Positions 54,292-64,000 of a DNA stretch of 64,000 nt are shown here, one piece after another; the first letter of the stretch is position 1; every line of letters starts with the position of its first letter. Source of the DNA: Sisyra terminalis (Eukaryota > Arthropoda > Insecta > Neuroptera > Sisyridae); contig OY292275.1 in assembly GCA_958496175.1 (NCBI GenBank), forward strand, positions 2,480,001 through 2,544,000. Reading direction: 5' to 3'. The position numbers and the translations under genes were made by a program. The notes under the pieces were generated by a model that worked only from the letters and a program-made list of their open reading frames with translations, was not told the origin of the DNA and did no database searches.

Positions 54292-57200
54292 ATATATATA
54301 TTTATTGATGATAATGAAATATGACCAAAAATTGCTTCCATAATGCTTTTCTGTAGAATATATAATTGCTCCAGGTTGCAATCATCTATCTATTATTATA
54401 AAGAGGAAAGATTTGATTGTTTGTTTGCTTTGAAAAGTCTCCGAAACTACTTGGCCGATTTAAAAAATTCTTTCACTGTTGGGAAGCTACACTATTTCCG
54501 GTGAACATAGGCTATATTAAATTTAAAAAAAAAATAAGGATCCATACTAAAGCTTCAATAATGTAACCCAAGGTCTGAAAAAATTACCAAAAAACATTCT
54601 TTTATCGCGTGCGCTGCGAAAACTATTGGTTATAGATCAAAATAATACAGTACGATTTTGCAGAACATATCATTATCTACAAAAAATAGAGCGACGGCAT
54701 ATGTCTAACTATTATAGTTATGTCACAATAAGTGTTTTTTTTTATTTTAAAAAAAGGTATATAAATTCCACCGCTATAAAAGCTCTTTTATTTATACTTT
54801 GGGATTAATTATAGGTTCATAGCGCATTCGCTTACGTATCTGACATTCTTATGCTCACAATAAAAGAGACGTGGGTTCGAATCTTACGTTAGACTTTTTT
54901 TTTACAAAATTGTTTTTGGAAAAAGGTTCATTCGGGAATCGAAACAATGAGATGGGATTCCAACTAATATTCAAAAATCTAGACTCTTAACTTCTGTTAT
55001 TTTGACGCGAGTATTTTGATAACTTTCGACTTTTTTTAGTCATAATTTAGATCGACTTTATTGGACTTGACGATATTTTTTATTTAAATATAGATACTGA
55101 TTGATTTATGGATTATTTGGTTCACGGTAGGTATGCCTAGATATTTATAAATATTTTAAAAAAAAATCACCCTATTCTATATAAGTTAGATGAAACATAA
55201 ATTATTCATTGTTTATTTAAATCAGAGATTGATTGTCCGAGGTGGCCAACCCGCAAAATGCATCAGACTTTTATAAAGTGTATTCATTTTATAATGACCA
55301 TAGTGGTGAAAATCAATATATTATAAATGTTTACAGTGTATCTGAATTTAGTATGGAGAATTTGAGATATAACTTTAATGGTGGCTCGCGGAGTTATGAT
55401 GCATTTCCGAAGTGACCCGCAATACAATTTGGGTTGGCCACTCCTGATTTAAAACATGCTGATTGTTTGATATCTTAGAAAAGAACATTGATTTTAAATT
55501 AAAGAGTCCAATTTATATACAATTAATGGATGTCCATTTAATAATTTTAATCGGACTTCTTCTAAATGCGACTTTTATTATTAATAATTAAACGAAAATA
55601 GGCAACCTGTTCTTCCGAAGAAAAATTATTTGAACTTAATTACAAAGTTTCTATCAAAACAGTGAAGCTGTCTTTAAATTAGAACCGAAAGTAAAACCAG
55701 AATAAAATATAGGTACAACTATTTAGATTAGACTTGTTTGTGATCTTTATACTTATTTTTGGCGAAACATGCCTAAGATGTACCTGCAAACCAATTATTA
55801 TCAAAATCATTAAACCTGTTTTTGAATCATACGAAAGAATGCAGGTAGGCAGAAATTTACGTTCGAATTATCCACCTTTGATCTATAATGATCAATATTG
55901 TGACCAAAACCGACTTAATTCCAAGGTGTTGTGAAATTGCAAACGATTTTCTACCTGCTATCAACGGGTGGTATAAAATAGCATAGTAAAAGCTTGAAGG
56001 CCAAAATGTGTGAAACAGGTAAGCTCAAAAGTGTTACTAATGGATTTGGTAACAGATGTTAATGTAATTATAATTGACAACAAATAATAAATACCTCAAA
56101 CTGGTTCCAAATTCCTGACCTTCATATTTATCACTGCCATTCTCTCATTTTGACCTCATATGCAAACGAAAAATCCTTAAATTCTCACTCATATTTAGAT
56201 ATTTCTTAACATATTTTTTATTTGTCTATTTGTGTCTTTCAAAATTGAATTGTTTTTTTGACCAATTCGATCCAAAAATCGCTATTAATCAGGGACTGGA
56301 AGCTTACTGGAAATATTCCTGTTTTCTTTAGTACTTCCATAAACATATTTGTTTTATGGGCGAAACGATATCATTTGTAAACTACTATTTAGTTTTTGAA
56401 TATTGGCTAAGGAGTTTTTATAATCATTTCCTATCCCATAAACTAATGAGCGTAATGGATCTAGTGATGGGACCAATTGGGGCAACTTTACTTTTTCACC
56501 AGCACAAAATAACCCAATAGATTCACCGCTGTATTTTAACGCCTGGCAATATTGACAAATGATTGTTATTTCTCTAACTGTTCCATATTACAATGAATAT
56601 TAAGTAAAATATGTAAATAACACATAAATTAAATAAATAAAAATGCCAAATTCAAACGGTGGATAAGTGTTTTTCAAAATAAATCACAGGCATCAATGAT
56701 TACAAATAGTATATAGGCAAGTAAGCGTAAAAATTTGCAGAAGATGTCGAGGGACATCTTAATCTTCTAGAGGTATAAAATATACTTTATATCCGATTCC
56801 CATGCCTACCGAATATACAGAGAAAATTTCATAAAAATTGGTCCGACCGTTCTTGAGTTATAGATAGTGTAACAAACACGACTTTCTTTTATATATATAG
56901 ATATGGGAACACGGGGTGGAATGGGGTACCGGAGCGGGATGGGAAATAGAATTAGCCCTTGCTTCAGGTGACAAAAACACGTAAAAATCATACTCATTGG
57001 TCAATTAACAGTGCTGCATTATAAAAAGTGGCTATCGCCAGTAAAGAGTGCAGTTGTTTTTATTTTTATCAAAAGTTGAAATAAACGTTTCCGAATTCTA
57101 ATTTTTGCAAAGTAACTCTAAGATAATTATCCTATGTTCTATTTTTTGTTGGAATATTAACATGACATTTTTGCTAAAACATACTGTTGACTAACTAAAG

Positions 57201-60200
57201 GCAATGTGATAATTCAAAAATAACCAATATATCCTGCTATAATAGTCGTGCTTCTGTGAAAGGTGCTTTGGGGCACAACGGAATGGGATATACCATTCAG
57301 ATAGTATTTCCCACTCAGATAGATATTTTTATTTTATCAGCAGATAGTGCGTACATATATAAGGAAAACTAGTCGACAGTCCATATGTAGGAAAGGCCAG
57401 AAGATGCAGAGGTAATCTGGTTATACTGTCAGAATTTATACTCCAAATCTAATGAAAGCTGATTTTCCTGCAGTATTTTTCAAAAATGGGCACATTTGGC
57501 ATATGCTGAGCTAAACACGACGATGACAGTGTTTTTATCTGCGAACTATGCCAATAACAAGAATCCCATTGCAGCTCCAGGCTCAATTCCCATTGTGCCC
57601 CAGAAGATGGGGCAGAATGAATTTTTTATTTGTAAAGAATGAATTAAATAAATATATAAATTACAAAACAATGAGATTGTTTCTTTAAGGGGGGGTAGGG
57701 TTTTTACCTTCGAAAAATCGTTTTTTTTTTCTCTTATCTTAACATTTCAAGAATATGTCCTCAAAATTTTAGGTCGATAGAAGCAATATTCTTAAAGTTA
57801 TTGTCTTATTAATCTCCTGGCCCTTTAACGCTCCAACTCTAACAACTGCGGGGGTGGTCGGGGTAGTTCATAAACTTTAATAGCGCGTTTTTCTCAAAAC
57901 TACTTTTTTTTCAAAGTCCGTGTTCACTGTCATTTCAAAACTACTTGACTGATTCATTTCAAACTTTATACACATTTTTGACAAATAAAATACTACCCCC
58001 CCCCCAACGTTTAGTAAAAAATATTTTTTTTTACATTAAGGGTGTTTTCCATCCCCAAAATGGCGAAATTTTTATTGGAAAATAACAGTTTACACTTGGC
58101 TAAATGGCCGCCAAAAATTTTTAATTGAAAAAAAAAAATTATCAGAGAATGTTGGAGTGAAGATTTGATCATAATTTGACTAATTTTTCTTGGTTTTTTA
58201 TTTTCAAATACTTTCCACCCGAGTTATGGTGAACACCGCAAATTGTTTTTTTTCTCAAGACGTTCTGGGGGAAGCTCTGTTACCGGCTTATGCTTCAATA
58301 TTTTTGCATGAAAAAATTACCCTATATTGTCGAAAGTATGCTCAATAATGTAGGAAAGGTTCGAATAAAATTACTCAATCCATATTTAAGAAAAAAATTC
58401 GCAAAAAAAAAAGTCTTTTTTTTACCTTGAAACTCTACCCCCCCCTTAAACTTCTCGTAAATTGCAATTAAAGTTTAGGTACCCCGTTGCGTTCCAGGTT
58501 TCTCTACATATCAATGTTAAAAATATTGGGGCCATAAAGGCCCTAGGGGTATAAATATAGTGAATTTGCCCTTGAAAGATATAGGCCCGATACTGCGAGG
58601 GTTTTTAGGTACTAATGAGATAATAAGATCCTGAAAGTTTCAGATCTCTAATCCAATCGGTTTGTGAGAAAAAGCAAAATATGTAATATTCAGAAAAAAT
58701 GGATTTTCTCAGGAATTTTGATCTAAAATAAAAAATAGATAAGCAACAAAATCGAGATTTAAGCTTAAAACTCAAAAATAAAGTGAATATTTGCATAACA
58801 AGTGGTCTTTATTTTTTTGTAATATGGCGTCCCAATTCCTAAAATCTAAAAAGATCATAAGCCCATAGAGAAATGGATGAGGAATCCAAAAAAAAATGGT
58901 TTCGTAATTGTACTAAATTTTTTACATAGTTAAAAATCAAAATTAAAACAAAAATGCCATTTTGTTTTAGGTTCTTATTAACCGATATAGCTCTTAATTT
59001 TTTTCCTAGAAGCTACCATCAGCCCCCAAAACATATCCAAAATTCAGATGAATCGATTCACGCGTTCCTGAGAAAATCCATTTTTTCTGAATATTACATA
59101 TTTTGCTTTTTCTCAAAAACCGATTGGATTAGAGATCAGAAACTTTCAGGATCTTATTATCTCATTAGTACCTAAAAACCCTCGCAGTATCGTGCCTATA
59201 TCTTTCAAGGGCAAATTCACTATATTTATACCCCTAGGGCCTTTTAAAACAACATTCCCGAGTTTATCTCATTTTACTGAGCGTATTTTCATAATTGATA
59301 CCATAAGGTAGAGCTTTCCTTAACAACTTCGACCAGGAATATTAAAATGCTTGAACAAATGTATCTTCTTACTCAGTGATATCCAAGCGTTCCAATGCCA
59401 TTTTTAAATTTTTGATTGCCAGTCGTTTGTTGTCCATGTCGTGCTTTACCCGGGACAAGCGTTCTTCGGCATGGCGCCTCTCAGCTGGACTCAGCGCTCG
59501 TGACCCCGGCCCAAGCGTGTTTCTCAGTACACCGGCCGGTAGTCTTCCATTGGGAGACGAGTGCAATTGGCCTTTTAAACTGTTATTTCATGAAAAAAGA
59601 AAAAGAAACAATATTAAATCATTCTCCATTATTACGTGACTAAATTTTTATTGCCTCACCTTTGAATTATGTTTTCTTTATCTCTTAACGCATGCTTCAA
59701 ATTTTCCAGCTCTCGCGAGACTACGTCTCCCCGCATGGAACTGGTTTTCAAGCCACTAGTACTTCCGCCTCCTATACTGCCATTTTTTTTTCGTCGAGGT
59801 GTCGTCGACAGTGATACCTCGATACTTGCCATCTGAAAGAGAAAAAAAAAGCACTCAATCATAACACTATTACGGCAATGACCTGAATCGACTTGAAGAA
59901 CTGTATCAAATTTATGACCATAAATAAATCAATCAATGACTCACGGAAATCAATAAGTCTACTCAACCCAAAACAAAATTACCCTAATAAAAAAGCAATA
60001 ATCTTAAACTCATCAGTCAATCAATCACGTCCGCAAAACGTGCAGTAGTAGCGAAAAAAATTTGCATAGATATTATCAGTCCACAACCAAATAAAATCGT
60101 TACATTGTACTAATTACCGTCGACAAATTACTCGAATCAAATTTAGAAAATTTCCATGCCAATTTTGCATAGTTTAGTGAAATTTCTCACGATTTGTAAC

Positions 60201-63200
60201 ATGAAACTTGAAAATGTTAATGCAGTAAATGAAGTTTGGAACAATGCATTTTACTTTTTTTTGTGTGCAAATATCTTGAGACCTCCCATATATCTTGGTG
60301 CAACCAAAGTCTTATGACAATGAACAAGTTTGCGACACCAAAGAAGTGCGGCTAAGTAATTGAAAATTGTTATGCACAAACTGGTGGTTTTATGCAAATC
60401 TTTTTATGTTTAACTTACAATTGATATTAAGTATTAAAGTGTGGAATTATTTATAAGATTTTTATGGAGTTAATATCACTTAAAATTTTTTGTTTTGAAT
60501 TTCCATCATATAAGACTTCACTGCAAACCAATTATGAAATTATCCATCTAATGGATATGTAAAAGTGGTAAATTTATACAACTTTTAAGACAAATATAGA
60601 AGGATTACTGATCAAACTAATAGATATTAATAGTTATTACTAGACATCGGATTATATGCACTATCAAAATGCCAAAATATAAACTAAAAATGCACCATCA
60701 AGAAATCATTTATTATTAGAATTTATCCAATTTATCAACCATCAATTTTATGAGAAAATTTTATAGGACATTTTTTCTAGAGCACTTTTTTTCTATTAAA
60801 GTTTTTAATATTTTTCAAAGGTCCTAAGTTATTTGCATTAAACTGAAAATCCCCTGAATTATTATATTTTTAACATAATTTTTTTTTTTCATTTTAACTA
60901 AATAACTTAGGACCTGTGTTAAATATCGAAAACTTTTATAGAGATAAGTTATAGAAAGAAAAGTGCTCTACAAAAAATGTCCTATTAAATTTTCCCATAA
61001 AATTGATGGTTGCGTCAAAAAATTGAAAAAATACTAAAATTTCTCTTTAGTTCAACTTTGACCACGAATAACTTTTAACGGAATAAATATATCAAAAACT
61101 TGTTACAAATCTTTTTTGTAGATCGTTCAATTTTCTACAAAAATTGCAATATTTTTAATTAAAATATAAACTCAACGACCTTTGCAATGTTTACTTAAAA
61201 ATTGTCAAATTCATACACATATGGAATGCATTATATGTGCATTAGACTGATTCGAAAAAAAATATGATTTTTTTTTCTTAATTATATCGAAAATATTATT
61301 AGGAATGACAAAAAAAATTATGTGAAAGTTGAAGCTCTTAATATTAATATTTAGAGGTCCCGCATCGCAAATTTCGATTTTCCATTTAAATAACAGGGGA
61401 ACAATATTCTCTGACACTTTGGAATTGTTGTAGTTCACGTTGGTGACAATATTTCGGAATGACCAAGGTATATTCTTGTAGAAAATTGAACGAACTACAA
61501 AAAAGATCTCTTACAAGTTTTTGATATAAATAAGAATAATTCAGGGATTATTATAAATTTAAAACAATAAAATTACGAATATTTTCAGTTTAATGCAAAT
61601 AACTTAGGACCTGTGCAAAAATATCAAAAACTTTTAAAGAGATAAGTTATAGGAAAAAAAGTACTCTACAAAAAATGTCCTATAAAATTTTCCCATAAAA
61701 TTGATGGTTGCGTCAAAAAATTGAAAAAATATTAAAATTTTTCTTAAGTTCAACTTTGACCTCGAATAACTTCTGAAAGAATAAATATATCAAAAACTTG
61801 TACAAAGACCTTTTTTGTAGATCGTTCAATTTTCTACAAGAATATACCTAGGTCATTTCGAAATATTGTCACCAACGTGAGCTATAAAATTCCAAAGTGC
61901 AAGAGAATATTGTTCCCATGTTATTTAAATGGAAAATCGAAATTTGCGATGCGGCAACTCTTAATATTAATATTACGAGCTTAAACGTTCACAGTATTTT
62001 TGTTGTTGTCATTTCCAACAAAATTTTCGATATAATTAAGAAAAAAAAATCATCATTTTTTTTGAATCAGTGTAATACATATTATTATAATTTAAAACGT
62101 TGGTGACAAGATTTCGGAATGACCAAGGTATATTCTTGTAGAAAATTGAACGATCTACAAAAAAGGTCTCTAACAAGTTTTTGATATATTTATTCCTTCA
62201 ACAGTTATTCGAGGTCAAAGTTGAACTAAAGAGAAATTTCAATATTTTTTCAATTTTTTGACGCAACCATCAATTTTATGGGAAAATTTTATAGGACATT
62301 TTTTGTAGAGCACTTTTTTTCCTATAACTTATCTCTTTAAAAGTTTTTGATGTTTTTCACAGGTCCTAAGTTATTTAGTCAAAATAAAAAAAATAATTTT
62401 TATGTTAAAAATATAATAATTCAGGGAATTTTCAGTTTAATGCAAATAACTTAGGACCTGTGAAAAATATCGAAAACTTTTATAGAGATAAGTTATTGAA
62501 AAAATAGTGCTCTACAAAAAATGTCCTATAAAATTTTCTCATAAAATTGATGGTTGCGTCAAAAAATTGAAAAAAATATTAAAATTTTCTTTAGTTCAAC
62601 TTTGACCGCGAATAACTTTTGAAGGAATTAATATATCAACCACTTTTGGATCGAATACTTTCCGAATACTATGTAAGGCGGACGTGAATGGAATAGTACA
62701 TTACGTCCAAGACGTATAAATACTAAAATAAGCTTTTACAATAAAGTACCAAAATATGCAAGAACGCTATAAAAATGGAATATGCATTCCATAGGCGAAC
62801 ATGTAAATGCATATAATCCGATGTCTAGTTATTACTCATTAAAATATTTTAATCTTTAGCTTATGTGTTCTTGGTTTGCGTGAAATTCTTACATATTGGA
62901 ATACTAGAGCTTCAATTTTCGGAGCCAAGGAAATTAAATTTTCATTCCAAACAACTAAATCTTCTTTAATATAATTCTTCAACACATCTAAAATAATAAA
63001 AAAATGTTAAAGTCTTCCACATAAATAACAAATACATTAAATTCAATGTTACCTCCAATAAAAATCAAACTTAAAAATGTCCATCACTTCAAACAAGATG
63101 CCATCAATCTCCGTAAACTCGTACATGAGCAAATAACTTGGACGTTTTTATGTAAAATTGAGAGACATTAATAGCCATAGTGATGTAATTTAGATTCAAG

Positions 63201-63424
63201 TAATTTTCTGGTACTATGGTCTATAACTTTATCGAAAAACGATAAAAAAAGAAGTTAACACTAATTTCGAAACGTAAAACGAGGAGAAGCTTGAAAAGTT
63301 ATGGATATTGAATTGAAAATGAAACCACTTCATTATTAACACTTGAACAACTCACTTTGGCTTCCAACGTTTCCAATTGCGCCATTCTCGGGCCGACCTC
63401 AGGAGCGGAGTGCTGAAGTGTTGT
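38685..63424 (-). CDS. Coiled-coil/PDZ scaffold protein, 5'-partial (six exons)
   Basis: Exons in transcript order: 63424-63356, 59832-59660, 59579-59373, 52896-52744, 47176-47021 and 40104-38685. All junctions are GT-AG and every phase agrees, giving 725 visible residues to a TAG stop. Layout: a basic/Ser-rich N-terminal part; coiled-coil segments near 65-85 and 110-195 (AERRHAEERLSRVKHDMDNK, then EYQLGREELNALSLLEEARA); a PDZ-type domain near 205-287 (LWVEWALEETGICKGDR, VEVNGKLVLNKTKEDMLRLL); another coiled coil near 306-357; then a long disordered tail with a His tract near 485-500 and Pro-rich PKPPKKPLRLSL. The last exon is GC-richer than its surroundings. This suggests a cytoplasmic or membrane-cortex scaffold. 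I cannot name the orthologue. The first visible exon starts after an acceptor, so the start codon is probably beyond the window, although ATG at 59832 is an alternative. Confidence 0.85.
40105..41243. repeat. Tandem intronic duplication with a MITE in copy 2
   Basis: About 380 bp (40160-40545) is repeated at 40700-41243. Both contain ATATACAATCTAATG, TTCTCCAGG.TAGGCAAAA, CTGAAACATGGC and ATGATAAATATCAACTACA. Copy 2 is split by a family E MITE and ends where a family B fold-back starts. Confidence 0.8.
40762..40932 (+). mobile_element. MITE family E with 9-bp TSD
   Basis: The element 40771-40923 begins CCAAGGTTTATAAATTACAC and ends TTTTATAAACCTT. It is flanked by a perfect 9-bp duplication AGGTTTTTG. 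The first copy of the intronic duplication (near 40224) lacks the MITE and serves as an empty site. Confidence 0.88.
41244..42255. mobile_element. Fold-back family B, full length
   Basis: It runs from TAGACTAATT (left) to GAATCAGTCTA (right), with two arms of about 480 bp. The left flank is intron-duplication sequence; the right flank (42256-42345) is a different sequence found inverted beside another family B copy at 61155-61242, so the flanks do not form a TSD. Confidence 0.85.
42341..42944. mobile_element. Fold-back family A, nearly complete copy
   Basis: It matches the 37-38 kb element in both arms and ends AAAAAATCACCCTAA. The left terminus is truncated (it begins within ATTTCATGGGATCGG). 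Loop and both arms are recognisable. Confidence 0.85.
43169..43351 (+). mobile_element. MITE family E with decayed 9-bp TSD
   Basis: The element 43178-43342 (165 bp) begins CAAGGTTTGTAAATTACAC and ends TATTTTATAAACCTTG. Flanks AAGATAGAC and AAGATTGCC match at 7 of 9. Confidence 0.82.
43352..45194. other. Unassigned intronic stretch
   Basis: Intron of the PDZ gene. I see no further exon, RNA gene or recognised element. Confidence 0.5.
45195..45425. mobile_element. Family D fold-back, half element
   Basis: It matches the left half of 31758-32145 (GTATACAATATACATGATAT ... GACGTATTGCCCAGATACGT ... CAAGCAATCTTCATCAGTGG). On the minus strand a CTGATGA box is kept but GAA has become GTT, so the hammerhead-like core is broken. 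Confidence 0.8.
46060..46306 (-). mobile_element. Helitron-like terminus
   Basis: This is the reverse complement of the 4921-5190 left end, including GGGACACACAGACAGACAAA and the final ATGTATTAGTATAGAT. It is probably the 5' end of a truncated Helitron-like element in opposite orientation; its inner boundary is unclear. Confidence 0.65.
46307..47020. other. Unassigned intronic stretch
   Basis: AT-rich intron of the PDZ gene with no feature I can support. Confidence 0.5.
47021..47176 (-). CDS. PDZ gene exon: first half of the PDZ domain
   Basis: 156 nt between acceptor TTGTTGTAG and donor GTATGT. It encodes SCARGSSNQLTIHAIEVPYD...GLWVEWALEETGICKGD plus two bases of an Arg codon completed by the terminal exon. 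The carboxylate-binding loop is not a classic GLGF; the segment SGLWVEWALEETG follows the PDZ pattern less closely than usual, so PDZ-like is the safer description. Confidence 0.88.
47177..47683. other. Unassigned intronic stretch
   Basis: AT-rich intron with no supported feature. Confidence 0.5.
47684..47930. mobile_element. Family C fold-back, partial right arm
   Basis: The left arm has AATTCAGGTTGTTTAAGATC and a minus-strand motif AGCTACGTTTCGTTACGTA; the right arm resumes at CCGATCTTAAACAACCTGAA. The inner part of the right arm is deleted. Confidence 0.8.
48394..49424. mobile_element. Fold-back family B, full length, perfect 8-bp TSD
   Basis: The element 48402-49416 (1015 bp) has TAGACTGATTC and GAATCAGTCTA ends and a perfect 8-bp duplication ATGTAAAT (48394-48401, 49417-49424). 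This is the best preserved copy and defines the family ends. Confidence 0.93.
49440..49690. mobile_element. Family C fold-back with very short loop
   Basis: The two motifs meet almost head to head: a minus-strand CTGATGA motif (about 49530-49577) and a + strand motif (about 49585-49625) separated by a few bases, giving a near-perfect hairpin. Confidence 0.85.
49803..50362 (+). repeat. Direct duplication, copy 1
   Basis: This matches 51265-51810 over about 550 bp, with shared blocks CTTAGTATCTTATGTTCCTA, ATATGAAATCCAAAAGTTTC and GAAATATGCAATGTGAGCCT. The homology continues to the left of the hAT insertion (48174-48226). No gene. Confidence 0.9.
50363..51230. other. Spacer between the two duplicate copies
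   Basis: AT-rich intronic sequence with no supported feature. Confidence 0.5.
51231..51810 (+). repeat. Direct duplication, copy 2 (empty site)
   Basis: It contains TATGACTTGTTTATTTTGAA and GTCTATAT (51265-51272) contiguous with the sequence that in copy 1 lies on the far side of the hAT insertion. It therefore preserves the pre-insertion arrangement. Confidence 0.9.
51811..52743. other. Unassigned intronic stretch
   Basis: PDZ-gene intron; nothing else that I can support. Confidence 0.5.
52744..52896 (-). CDS. PDZ gene exon: coiled-coil segment
   Basis: 153 nt, acceptor TATTTCAG and donor GTATCA. It encodes NIDVRIQQAELEYQLGREEL...LEEARALQLCLEDEVQTVKP, a charged heptad-like coil, entering with the third base of Asp and leaving two bases of Ser. 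Confidence 0.9.
53064..53312 (+). pseudogene. Penelope-like element reverse transcriptase fragment
   Basis: The frame includes QKEGLAMGSPLSGLLANIYM followed by NHFDNKY, the conserved GLxMGSPLSPxLA segment of Penelope-like RTs (fingers/palm, before the catalytic YxDD). Only this short stretch remains; the catalytic Asp pair, linker and GIY-YIG endonuclease are absent. It is cut on the right by Helitron-like sequence starting near 53306. It sits antisense in a PDZ-gene intron. Confidence 0.8.
53306..54190 (+). mobile_element. Helitron-like element with SINE-like module
   Basis: The left end TCTACATATATAAAAGAAAG, then GTCGTGTTAGTTACAC and ATAACTCAAGAACGGCTGAA, is a typical insect Helitron-like terminus. 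From about 53600 to 54190 it repeats the internal part of the 4921-6820 element. An inverted copy of the terminus lies at 56800-56905. The right boundary is uncertain. Confidence 0.65.
53511..53610 (+). ncRNA. tRNA-like Pol III module (copy 2)
   Basis: Box-A-like TAGCACATTCG and T-arm GTGGG/TTCAAAT/CCTAA (53568-53584), then T-runs. The stem keeps four of five pairs. Same module as at 5371. Confidence 0.45.
54260..54302. repeat. (TA)n microsatellite within an inverted repeat
   Basis: The TA-run sits between inverted copies of an AGCATTATGGAAGCAATTTT-type block (54176-54198 and 54326-54350), so the whole is a hairpin. Confidence 0.85.
54388..54910 (+). mobile_element. Helitron-like fragment with tRNA-like module
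   Basis: It begins TCTATCTATTATTATAAAGA, GATTGTTTGTTTGC and TCCGAAACTACTTGGCCGAT, the widespread insect Helitron-like 5' end. The tRNA-like module (copy 3) follows at 54813. Confidence 0.6.
54813..54903 (+). ncRNA. tRNA-like Pol III module (copy 3)
   Basis: TAGCGCATTCG (box A position), T-arm GTGGG/TTCGAAT/CTTAC (54871-54887, all five pairs including G-U) and a T9 run at 54895-54903 as potential Pol III terminator. Best preserved of the three. Confidence 0.5.
55238..55446. mobile_element. hAT-like MITE (GTGGCCAACCC ends)
   Basis: Left end CGAGGTGGCCAACCCGC and right end GGGTTGGCCACTCCTG are inverted. It is about 210 bp; the internal frame is not a gene. No TSD is recognisable. Confidence 0.65.
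55447..56800. other. Unassigned intronic stretch
   Basis: AT-rich intron with no supported exon or element, although it lies between inverted Helitron-like ends and may belong to one. Confidence 0.45.
56801..56905 (-). mobile_element. Helitron-like terminus, inverted
   Basis: Reverse complement of the 53306 end: CGTTCTTGAGTTATAGATAG, AACAAACACGACTTTC and TTTTATATATATAGAT. It is either the second end of a 3.6-kb element or an independent copy. Confidence 0.65.
56906..57684. other. Unassigned intronic stretch
   Basis: No supported feature. Confidence 0.45.
57685..58449. mobile_element. TTAA-flanked element with G/C-run termini
   Basis: The element 57689-58445 lies between TTAA at 57685-57688 and TTAA at 58446-58449. 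Left end GGGGGGGTAGGGTTTTTACC; the right end mirrors it as ACCTTGAAACTCTACCCCCCC. TTAA duplication is the hallmark of piggyBac-type integration. No transposase. Confidence 0.7.
58530..59243. mobile_element. Fold-back element G2 with long arms
   Basis: Left arm from GGCCCTAGGGGTATAAATAT (58540) to about 58720; right arm from about 59065 to 59242, ending ATATTTATACCCCTAGGGCC. Near-perfect inverted repeat of about 180 bp with a loop of about 340 bp. Apparent frames in both arms are mirror artefacts. Confidence 0.85.
59373..59579 (-). CDS. PDZ gene exon: coiled-coil segment
   Basis: 207 nt, acceptor AATAACAG and donor GTAAG. It encodes LKGQLHSSPNGRLPAGVL... then SPAERRHAEERLSRVKHDMD and KRLAIKNLKMALERLDIT, entering with the third base of Ser and leaving two bases of Asp. 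Confidence 0.9.
59660..59832 (-). CDS. PDZ gene exon: N-terminal region
   Basis: 173 nt, acceptor CTCTTTCAG immediately before ATGGCAAGT, donor GTGAG. It encodes MASIEVSLSTTPRRKKNGSI, a Gly/Ser stretch, and ELENLKHALRDKENIIQ, the start of the coiled coil. The ATG at the first base could be a start for a shorter isoform, but the upstream exon is in phase. An 80-bp intron separates it from the next exon. Confidence 0.88.
59833..60639. other. Unassigned intronic stretch
   Basis: No supported feature. Confidence 0.45.
60634..62834. mobile_element. Large nested element with 21-bp TIRs
   Basis: CTAGACATCGGATTATATGC (60640-60660) and its inverted copy (62808-62828) bound a 2.19-kb element, flanked by TTATTA on both sides (60634-60639, 62829-62834). 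The interior is largely family B fold-back material: fragments at 60735-61150 and 62094-62640 and one element at 61243-62074. Confidence 0.7.
61243..62074. mobile_element. Fold-back family B, internally deleted
   Basis: Starts TAGACTGATTCG, ends GAATCAGTGTA, with the inner part of the left arm deleted (about 61520-61540). The left flank (61155-61242) is the inverted copy of the sequence right of the 41244-42255 element. Confidence 0.82.
63356..63424 (-). CDS. PDZ gene exon, most 5' visible
   Basis: 69 nt between acceptor TTTTTTGCAG and donor GTGAGT. It encodes TTLQHSAPEVGPRMAQLETL plus EAK and joins the next exon in phase 0. It opens after a splice acceptor with no start codon upstream in frame, so the gene continues to the right or the exon is 5' UTR in part. 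Confidence 0.7.
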
Positions 63425-64000
63425 CTGCAAAAAAATACATAAATGTATAAATAACAATAATAACTGCTACAAAACACTGTAATTCCCGTAAAGTATTGGT
63501 GGAATTAATATCATGAAAACTTGTTTTTTCAAATCGAAAAAATCGTAAATTTGTTGAGAGAGAAATTTACCATAATCTATTGATTACATTTAATTGGAGA
63601 CCCCGAATTTTTCAACATTTGGTAAAAATCCGGGGGTGGTTGTAACTGACGCCAGAGAAGGGCCGCTCCTGGATAATTCAGGCGCCCCATTCTGGCATTC
63701 CGTCATGAATACAATACTCATAAACACCCCCTTGTATCATTGAAAAAAAATTCCTTCTCATTTGCATATAATGTGGGTTGGCTTGGCCACAATATGTTGT
63801 CTTAATTATCATTGTAGCAATGACTAATACACACACGTGGAGATTTCGCAAATAAATTTGCAATATGTAACAACTGAAATGAATACGAGAATAATTAATT
63901 TTAATGCGACCAACAATTGGATTAGGTATAAGTACTATCGTTGGGTCGAATGAAACTCAAGAATTCAAATTTTTTTAGTGACTAAGAAGATAATTTGTTG
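63425..64000. other. Unassigned stretch with a small G/C-richer block
   Basis: 63600-63730 is richer in G/C (CCGGGGGTGG, GGGCCGCTCCTGG, GGCGCCCCATTC) than its surroundings. No splice-bounded exon or element end can be assigned. It lies in the upstream intron or 5' flank of the PDZ gene. Confidence 0.4.

Overview
The window is AT-rich animal nuclear DNA, almost certainly from an insect. It has GT-AG introns, one clear replication gene with an animal-type exon structure, mariner, hAT, Helitron-like and Penelope-like relics, and a very heavy load of non-autonomous DNA elements. The insect order cannot be fixed from this sequence alone.

Genes occupy a small part of the window. RFC2, the 40-kDa small clamp-loader subunit (Drosophila RfC4), lies complete on the + strand at 34610-36325 in six exons. 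Its last two exons are duplicated just downstream (36525-36638 and 38494-38601); both copies are intact and differ mostly at synonymous sites. Convergent to it, with only about 80 bp between the stops, is the 3' end of a large minus-strand gene for a coiled-coil/PDZ scaffold protein. Six of its exons (38685-63424) splice in perfect phase, and its 5' end probably lies beyond the right edge. A third, less certain minus-strand gene is suggested by a signal-peptide exon (28939-29053) and a phase-matched exon about 22 kb downstream of it (6965-7108).

The rest is a layered record of transposition. 1-5 kb holds fold-back fragments, a hAT relic and a decayed mariner. 4.9-6.8 kb is a Helitron-like element carrying a tRNA-like module. 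9.1-10.8 kb is a nested element. 17.2-18.0 kb is a second hAT relic inserted in a tRNA-Leu-like sequence. 18.3-20 kb and 21.6-24.5 kb hold fold-backs and MITEs. 25.5-27.5 kb is a tandem array with a unit of about 500 bp. 29.4-31.6 kb is a satellite-like array with a unit of about 204 bp. The introns of the PDZ gene (40-63 kb) are packed with long inverted repeats, a hAT insertion with a paralogous empty site, a Penelope-type reverse-transcriptase fragment, Helitron-like termini and a TTAA-flanked element.

Two observations stand out. First, several unrelated repeat families carry a CUGANGA / stem II / GAA / self-complementary stem III arrangement that looks like a minimal hammerhead ribozyme, and a Penelope-like RT fragment, a class known to carry such ribozymes, is in the same window. 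Second, the RFC2 terminal-exon duplication appears to be kept under purifying selection and could supply alternative 3' exons. All assignments come from reading the sequence; no database search was possible.
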